From Flammula alnicola (taxonomy: Eukaryota > Basidiomycota > Agaricomycetes > Agaricales > Strophariaceae), in assembly GCA_015499995.1 (NCBI GenBank), contig JADNRV010000064.1, forward strand, positions 62,001 to 126,000: 64,000 nt of DNA, in the 5' to 3' direction. The notes under the pieces were generated by a model. That model was not told the origin of the DNA and made no database searches. It was given only the letters and a program-made list of their open reading frames with translations. A program made the translations under genes and the position numbers. Shown in pieces: positions 56,815 to 64,000 of this stretch. The number at the start of each line of letters is the position of its first letter. Position 1 is the stretch's first letter.

Positions 56815-57319
56815 CTATGTATGGTCGGGATAGGCAAAACTACCCATACTTATAAGCAAATTCGCATTTATCTCAGCCTCGCGTCTACTTTTCGCAATAG
56901 AAAAAGATGGCATACTTCTTGGTTTTGCCATACATGAGTTTAAAGTTATGAGATTTGTTCGGATGTCCATCGAGGGTGCGTGTTTCAAACCCCAAAATAC
57001 AGTGTTTTAGCGTTACTATATTTGGTCGTGACCTCCAGGAACTTAAGAATGGAAACATTGGAAAAACCTCATCCTTTTTCGAGACAGGAAGTTAGGCAGC
57101 CTTCCTTGTGATCCCAAAATTTGGTGCAACTTCTCATTTTCTTGACTCAAATTTCAGTCATCGCCCGATAGCATCAATTGATATTCAATAAATCTGAAAA
57201 GTTCATGAAGGGTGAAAGACATAGTCTGAAATAGGGATGTAGATACCAACGGGCAATGTTTCGTTTTGGGCTCATAGATGCCAAATGTTGAAATATTTGC
57301 CTATCCCGACCACATATAG
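56815..57319. mobile_element. 505-bp TA-flanked TIR element
   Basis: The left end is CTATGTATGGTCGGGATAGG; the right end is the near-complement GCCTATCCCGACCACATATAG, with two mismatches in about 24 bp. TA flanks lie at 56813-56814 and 57320-57321. There is no coding capacity. It lies between the two units of the direct repeat. No empty-site copy is available in the window, so the boundaries rest on symmetry alone. Confidence 0.65.
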
Positions 57320-57427
57320 TAACATTGAATTTCCTGCCACGAGTTCACGCGAAGCGGAAGAGCCTGAGATTCTTGTTTTTACAGCTATCAGCATAACTAA
57401 TGCGACTTTACGTATCCCCATTACCTA

Positions 57428-57798
57428 GCAAGCGGGGAGGAGGTGAATTCTTCCGACCTTGAGATCTACACTTTGCAAGTTGACCACATTTTAGGAACGT
57501 GCCCGTTCGGCCACTTTAGTGGACCAAATGAATGTGCCTGTCATTCGAATTTCGTGTCACTGTGCTATGTGGAGGCAGGGTGGAGGAATTTCCTATAGCC
57601 GGCTGCCAGAATAAATCCAGACTACGACGGGATGTGCGCTCGGCAACAACGGCATTATTGCATTTGCGTCTTCTAGTGCTTTGCGGGCGGCTATTTCAGC
57701 TTGTGTCGTAAATGAAATCATCAGCTGGACATTCTTCCATAGAAAACATCAATACTCTGCTTAGGGAGCTTCTTGACCCTGACAGCTTAGATTTTAGA
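57428..57798 (+). repeat. Direct repeat, unit 2 (internally shortened)
   Basis: Second copy of 56150-56785 lacking about 270 bp between GGGCGGCTATT and CAGCTTGTGTCG. A 62-codon frame at 57712-57900 begins inside it (ENINTLLRELLDPDSLDFRK); it is too short to assign. Confidence 0.75.
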
Positions 57799-59142
57799 AA
57801 GGTCCATCACCTGTTGAGCGCGGCGCAAGAGTCCTGGATTTGCTGCATGACTGACGAAAGGTTGCTCATTCGACAGGCCGCTATTGATGAGAGTTACTAA
57901 GTTGATTCACAGAACATTGATGGACTAGTGACCGGTGACCAGTGACCGACTTGTGACGAGAACTTGCCAGGTCACATACACATTTGAAATGAAGTTTTTA
58001 CTCTTTACATTCCTGTCCGCACATCGCAACATTTACAATGCGCGTGGCATTAACGCAACGGCACCCATCTTGTTTTAATTACTCACATCTTGCTTTCTGC
58101 TGTTCTACTTGGAAATTCGTGCTGCGACTCGTGTTGGTTTCCGTCTCAGTCCATTAGAGCGCCGAATGGCCAATCACTCGGAAGATGAACCGCATGTGTT
58201 CAGCATGCACACTCCCAGATCAACCTCAAATGTCACACCAGAACGTTCGTGAAAAATGCCTCTTCCTTTCTGATTACTGCATATCCAGCTATCATTACTC
58301 AGGTGTCTGTCGGTCGATATTCGGTGCCGATCGCCTTCTCCGAGTCAGATTGAGAGCGTGAGTTCCTGCTGTCTTACTTGGGCGCTTAAACACATCCTCC
58401 CTAGGGTTTGCTATAGCTAATTGCTCGCCATTGTCATGACCAGTCGAGGCGCCTCGTAAACACCATGTCGTCTTATTGGCTAGGGCAAGGTTTTCCGGTC
58501 CTTTCTAGCCTCCAATTCCGAAATGTGCCTCGTTTTCACCATCCAATTTAAGCGGCTTCCGATTACCCACCCACTGTTCCTGTCACTAAACTCAATACCT
58601 TGATGGTAACGTACTGGTACTGTGCCTTCAAACCTAAAGTGCTCTCTATATGCGGTAAGGTCTCGAACAACCTTTGTGCATACCAAAACATATCCCAGTC
58701 ATGGCTTCATCTCCTGCTCGATGCGGTTGTGCTGCCACCAACGACTAAATCCGTCACGATCACAACTTCCATTATATCCCAAATGAAGAAATGTCGGACT
58801 CGTTCATCACATCCATGTCAACTCTCGTCAAAACCCCAGATTTATAACACTATACACCAACCTGAACCGGCAGTAAGGCCAAATTCGAACCGCTGAATGG
58901 TCAGCTAGACAGTAAATCGTGCGATATCGATATCTAGACGCCCTAATGTTCAAAAATGACCCCAAACATGCGCTCCCGCCCTTGACGGGGAACATCGCCA
59001 GGGATGTTTCCTTATTCTTGTCTGAACTGCCAACCCAATGACCTAACTTCTTTGCGAGTTTTCCGGCGAAAGCCTACCTATTCGTGCAGACATAAAAGTC
59101 AATGCTCTTTCTTTCATCTTGAGTAGGATCATCGTCCTTGTC
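57799..59142. other. Intergenic, no gene recognised
   Basis: It contains GTGACCGGTGACCAGTGACC, a short tandem GTGACC repeat near 57929. Frames at 58480-58686 and 58600-58896 resemble no known family. Confidence 0.35.
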
Positions 59143-61179
59143 ATGCCCAACATGTCTTTGGCCCTTTGTCTGGTCGTCATCCTCCAATTCTGGATTGCTT
59201 CAGCTACTGATCTGATTGGGCGATGGAACAACTCTAGCTTCGTTTCTGTTTCCGGAGGCCACTTCCAGTTGGATGGCAGGCAAGTTGACCTCTGTACCAC
59301 CACCTCTATAGCTAACGTCGTATGCAGTCTTTGGCGCTTCTATGGGACGAACGCATATTGGCTGCAAATGTCTACAGACAACGACATCGATTCGACCTTC
59401 CACTCCATCGCTACCGCTGGCTTCAGAGTCGTTCGTACTTGGGCTTTCAATGATGTGTCGAACAAACCGTCTTCGGGCACGTACTTCCAGGTATCGTTTA
59501 ATCATCGCATTTTCAATTCATCGTTGTTTGATCTCTGTGAAAGATCTTAGAGAACGGCCAGGCGACTATTAACACAGGCCCGGATGGTCTTCAGCGGCTT
59601 GACCAAGTCGTTGCGACGGCCAGCAAATATGGGATCAAGCTTTTGCTTACGCTTACGAACAACTGGAATCCTGAGAGGCCAGCGCCGAGCAGCTCTTGGA
59701 ACCGTCGCTGGGCCAATAGCGGCGAGCTTCCCAGAGGATATCTCTCTAATGACTATGGTTCGTGCCACAGTAAAGCTAACCCGCCACAGAAAACATTTAT
59801 CTTATCTTATCTACAGGTGGAATCGATCTTTATGTCCGGAACTTCCATCCCAGTGGCACGCACGATTTGTTCTACACTGACAGCACCATCATCAGCGCCT
59901 TCAAGAATTACATTGCTCAAGTGATTCAGCGGTACGCCAACAACCCGACGGTTCTCGGATGGGAATTAGGAAACGACTTGCGCTGCTCGTCTACACTCCC
60001 TGCCTCTTCGAGTTGCAATACGGAAACCATTACCAAATGGGTTGCAGAAATTTGTGAGCAATTCATTCGGAGACGCTTGTTCCACTCAAATCTAATTTGC
60101 AATCCTTTGCATTACAGCGAACTACGTCAAATCGATTGATTCCAACCACCTTGTGACTGCAGGGTACGCCGTTCTCCTTGACATCCGCGACTAGATTGAC
60201 GATATTCTGTTCTTAGTGATGGCGGCTTCTACTGCCTAAGTTGCAAAAAACTGTATGCCAAGCAGTCTACACAGCCGAACCCTACGTTCCCTGGGCCCTC
60301 GTTCGATGGCTCGTATGGAGTAGACACGGAAGACATCCTTGCCAGTCCTTGCGTTGACTTTGGTTCTTTGTACGCCTACCCCTCTTCATGCTAATTTCGT
60401 ACATTCCTGACATTCTCGTTCAAAGCCAACTCTTCCCGGATCAAGTCGACTATTTCCCAGAGACGAACCCTTCTTCTGCTGTGAAAGCTATTGGAGATGG
60501 TGGCAAATGGACTGCGGTACACTCGAATACCGCAACGTTGTAAGTGCTCGCAACTTGATTATGCTTTCCAAACACGGCATATCTCTTTTTTTGGATTACC
60601 AGGTTGCGCAAACCGGAGGTTCTTACAGCTATGGCAATTATAACGAAGGACCATTGGAAATTTTTCGTTCCTTTCAACGGGACTTCCCGCTCCCTGACAC
60701 TGTACCTTGCGGTAAGGAAGCGTTTTCACCTTTATGGCTCTCTGTCTCTAACGTCTCTTGATTCAGGCGGAGTTGAAGCGTTCCAACAGACTTACGCGTT
60801 CACATCTTGGTCAGGAGGTACGTCGCGTTCCAGAAGTTGCGATTCCTATCATTTAATTTGAGCGACTTTTTCAGCTTCTCTGAACGGAATGTCGACGGTG
60901 TATTGGAATATATGGTTAGCGAGCAATCGTATTTCCTAGATCCATGCTTTTCTGACGCAGTAATGCCATCACTGACAGTGGGTCCAAGCCGGCCTTACTA
61001 GTCACGGAACAACGCACAAGAGAGACTTGACCCAATCTCCCAATGACGGATCCGGACAGTAAGCGTTCTTTATCTACCTCCTTGATTCGACCAACGATTT
61101 GATCTTTCGCAGTTATAATGGACCTGCAAGCGGACAAACAGCTGCACAATTCCTCGCCAGCTTACCCCCCATACCATAG
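59143..61179 (+). CDS. Secreted GH5-like (mannanase-type) glycoside hydrolase
   Basis: It resembles basidiomycete GH5 endo-mannanase-like secreted proteins. The ATG at 59143 starts a signal peptide ([17 protein letters not shown]). Then [116 protein letters not shown] and [17 protein letters not shown]. The last exon ends [10 protein letters not shown] with a stop at 61177. The acid/base position reads GNDLRC where active GH5 mannanases have NEPRC, and no clear nucleophile EFG motif is seen. The middle (60510-60620) and the stretch at 60930-61010 are hard to keep in frame. It could be a non-catalytic relative, or damaged. Confidence 0.65.
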
Positions 61180-61674
61180 TGATGTATACGGTCAATCTTC
61201 TGCTAGAGTTGACTTGTCAGACTTTGTTCTTCCCTCTCTCTTCACGTCTCCTCATTGTACGATTTTTCTGGGCCTTTTTTTTTGACCTCTCCTTCCACCA
61301 ACATGATTGAGCCCGTACCGTTTTGGGAAATTTTCGATACCACAGACTCTTCTTCTGGACTTTTTTTTATACCTGAAAAATTTCCACATCTTCTGCTTCG
61401 ACAAAACCTTGGGACTCATTCTGTGACTTGTTTGTGTGCGTTTTTCAACCCCCGGTGCACCCATGAGTGGGGCGATGATGATTGTGATATTATATACAGG
61501 TATATTTTGCTCTTGTTAACAGAAGAAAGACCAATCGAATTGTGGGAGAACAAGGAACTCTTCGGCGCCAGCACGTGGTTCGAGTTACCGAACAGGCCCC
61601 TAACATTGACATTGCAATAAGTTTAACATTGTTACATCTGTCTCTTCAACTTAGTCCCCCCATAAACGTCTCAA
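61180..61674. other. Intergenic, pyrimidine-rich
   Basis: A frame at 61255-61620 runs through poly-T tracts and resembles nothing known. It precedes the SMC1-like start. Confidence 0.35.
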
Positions 61675-64000
61675 ATGCCACTGGTGCACATTGAATTATG
61701 TGACTTCAAATCATACAGGTGAGTTTAAATAAGCATTTCCTTGGAACTCGGTAATTGAACATAGTATATCAGAGGACGATAGTATCATTTCATGAATTTT
61801 ACGTCGGTTGTCGGTCCAATGGGGCAGGGAAACCCAACTTGATGGACGCCATTTCGTTCGTCTTGGGAGTAAAGAGTGCACAACTCCGAGTTCCCAGCTA
61901 AAGGACTTGGTCTATCGCGGAAGACGACTTGCAGCCGAGGATGGCTCGGCACCTCCGGAGGCGGCGGAAGACGACGAAGTCGAAGGCGAGGGCACGGCAA
62001 AGAAGGCCTGGGTCACGGCGGTGTACGCAGATGCGGAAAATAAGGAACGAACGAACGTACGCGCGATAATTCCTCGAAACGACATATATTTTTGATATTC
62101 TTGCAGAATATCCACCACCGGAGCCTCTGAATACAAATTAAACAACAAAGTCATCACCTACTCTGCCTATAATGCCGCCCTCATCTCGAATAACATTCTT
62201 GTCAAGCCAAAGAACTTTCTTGTGTTCCAAGGCGATGTGGAGGCCGTCGCATCACAGTCGCCTCGTGGACTTTCGCGTCTCATCGAGCAGATCAGTGGTT
62301 CCTTGGAACTGGCTTCGGAATACGAAAAAGCGAAAGAAGCCCAGGAGAGAGCGACGGAGAATGCTACCTTCAACTTTACGAAGCGGAGGGGTATTGCGGG
62401 CGAGATCAAGCAATATAAAGAGCAGAAGAGCGAAGCTGATCGATTCGACGCCCTTTGTCAGGAGAGGGTGAGCGGAAATTCTCGTCGAAGCGTTCATCAC
62501 TGACACCTCGTCCTAGAATCAACTCATCCTCAAACAGGTGTCGATAAAATTGTACCATATCGACCTGGGTATTGAGGGCAACACGAGAACGATGGTAACG
62601 AAGAATAAGGAGCTGGCAGGGTTCCGACAGGAGCAAAAAGCACACGACCAGGAAGTGGAAGGAAGCTGCAAGGGTGGATCAAGCAAAAGCAAGGACTGCT
62701 GTCATGCAAAAAGAAAAGAATATCAACAAGTCCCTGGAAGGCAAGGTGTGGCGCATTTCTATGCAATATTGTCGATGCGCTTAACATTCGGTACAGAGGC
62801 CTGAACTGGTGGCGACAGAAGCTCAGATCACTCATGCTTCTAGGAAGTTGAACAACGCCTTAAAGTCGAAGGAGGATTCAGCCAAGAACGAGGCCCAGCT
62901 GAAGGCCAAAGTCGCTGCATTACAACAGGAGCTGACTGCCTTAGGAAAGGCGGCCCAACGAGCTCAAGGGTAGGAATCGCCTTCGCCAAAATTTTATTCT
63001 AAAATTCATATCGCACCTGATTTTACAGAAGAACAACGCAAAGCGTCTCAGCATAACGTCACATTGAGCGAAGAAAGTTCAGATCAAATTGCACGTTTCT
63101 TATTGATTTTATTTATAACTTTCAACTAACCTTTCTTCAGGAAAGCTTTTTCAATGTTCTCGTTGTAGATGAACGACAGTCTCTCGAAACCCTTGCTCGC
63201 GAAGAAAACTGCGGGCCGAGCATTGTCTCAGCTATCGGAGAAACAGCAAGGATTCGAAGAGAAGAAGGTGACTCGGGGCGACGAAATGAATACAGAACGA
63301 AAAGAGGCAAGAGGTCACTTTTTCTGAGCTAAATTACCGTTCAGATTACTGATGATCGTGATGTAGCTAGAAGAAAGGATTTCTACTCTTCAAACTAAAC
63401 TGAAAATGTTCGTCAGGAACTTGATAACCAGCAATCGGAGAGGGCCGGATCACGTAAGTAACAGATCGTTCACGTTGTGGACAGCGAGAGTTCATTTTAT
63501 CTTCAGAAACTTCAGGTTGAAGCCGACGAGAAGCTGCAAAATGTCCATCAGTAGTCGTTGCAGGCCGGAGCGGAGAAACACGAGTCGGAGAAAGAGGCCA
63601 AGTTGAAGGAGACGCCAACGAACTTGCAACGTATTTTCCTGGTTAGTCTAACCGTGTTCCTCTAGGCAATGTTCCACGCTTATTTTTGTTATGACTAGGC
63701 GTGCGCGGTAGAATAGTCGACTTATGCAAGCCCATTCAACGAAAGTACGAAACGGCAGTATCAGTTGTCCTCGGCCGCAACATCGACGCCATCATCGTTG
63801 ACGAGGAGAACACTGCCATTGACTGTATGAGTACACCGAAACCAACGGACTGTCCAGGCCACCTTCATCCCTCTCGACACTATCCAGGTCAAACCGTCAA
63901 TGATAAATTCCGTTCCTTCGCCAAAGGCGCCTGTCTGGCAGTCGATGTCGTCCCAAATGAAGCTGCATTGAGAGAGCCATTCAGCACGCTTGTGGGAATG
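61675..64000 (+). pseudogene. SMC1-like cohesin ATPase, N-terminal part, damaged, truncated by window end
   Basis: SMC1 is a cohesin core subunit with an ABC-type head and a long coiled coil. The start MPLVHIELCDFKSYR at 61675 is typical. NLMDAISFVLGVKSAQLR, LKDLVYRGRRLAAEDG, SAYNAALISNNILVKPKNFL, VFQGDVEAVASQSPRGLSRL and IEQISGSLELASEYEKAKEA follow. Coiled-coil pieces include ARTAVMQKEK and ALKSKEDSAKNEAQLKAKV. The hinge region shows GRIVDLCKPIQRKYETAVSV and VLGRNIDAIIVDEE. Damage: the Walker A loop needs an added base (near 61821) and then reads GKP instead of GKS; further base losses lie near 61891 and after 63820; and a TAG lies at 63553-63555 inside a well-conserved block. As written it cannot encode a working SMC1. 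It is probably a decaying extra copy. Confidence 0.7.

Overview
This looks like nuclear DNA of a filamentous basidiomycete, probably an Agaricomycete. Genes are split by many 50-70 nt GT-AG introns. They include a FunK1-type kinase, a DUF6534 membrane protein, an F-box/LRR protein, a FluG-like amidohydrolase, a fungal adenylate-forming enzyme, an ER Hsp70 ending in HDEL and a Ty3/gypsy-type retrotransposon. Family names come from recognising sequence by eye; no database search was run.

Layout. 0.7-9 kb: three minus-strand genes (FunK1 kinase, secreted FAD polyamine oxidase, DUF89/ARMT1-like protein). 9.8-14.7 kb: arm A of a large inverted duplication, with an adenylate-forming enzyme fragment and an apparently intact DUF6534 gene. 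14.8-26 kb: spacer between the arms, with a flavin monooxygenase remnant, an ALDH3-type aldehyde dehydrogenase, an amino acid permease, a frame-broken NAA30-like acetyltransferase, an LAA1/HEATR5 remnant and a TIR element. 27-43.3 kb: arm B, swollen by a 9.2 kb LTR retrotransposon, a 2.4 kb TIR element with a 9-bp target duplication and a 0.9 kb foldback element. 44.5-51.6 kb: housekeeping genes (BolA, FluG-like amidohydrolase, BiP, F-box protein). 53.7-64 kb: a multi-pass membrane protein, a direct repeat split by a TIR element, a GH5-like secreted hydrolase and the start of a damaged SMC1-like gene that runs off the window.

The most informative structure is the inverted duplication. Each arm holds mobile elements that the other lacks, and the matching position in the other arm is an empty site. 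This defines five insertions to the base, with target duplications GCAC, CATTCAGTG, GTAATAC, TA and TA. With the insertions removed the arms are about 3.9 kb each. The retrotransposon inserted into the last exon of the arm-B DUF6534 gene. Its two LTRs are both 1029 bp and match wherever compared, so the insertion is young.

A second theme is apparent single-base losses in otherwise well-conserved genes (BiP, NAA30-like, FluG-like, SMC1-like, FunK1). In BiP, assembly error is at least as likely as gene death. In the SMC1-like and LAA1-like loci, nonsense and motif losses point to real decay.
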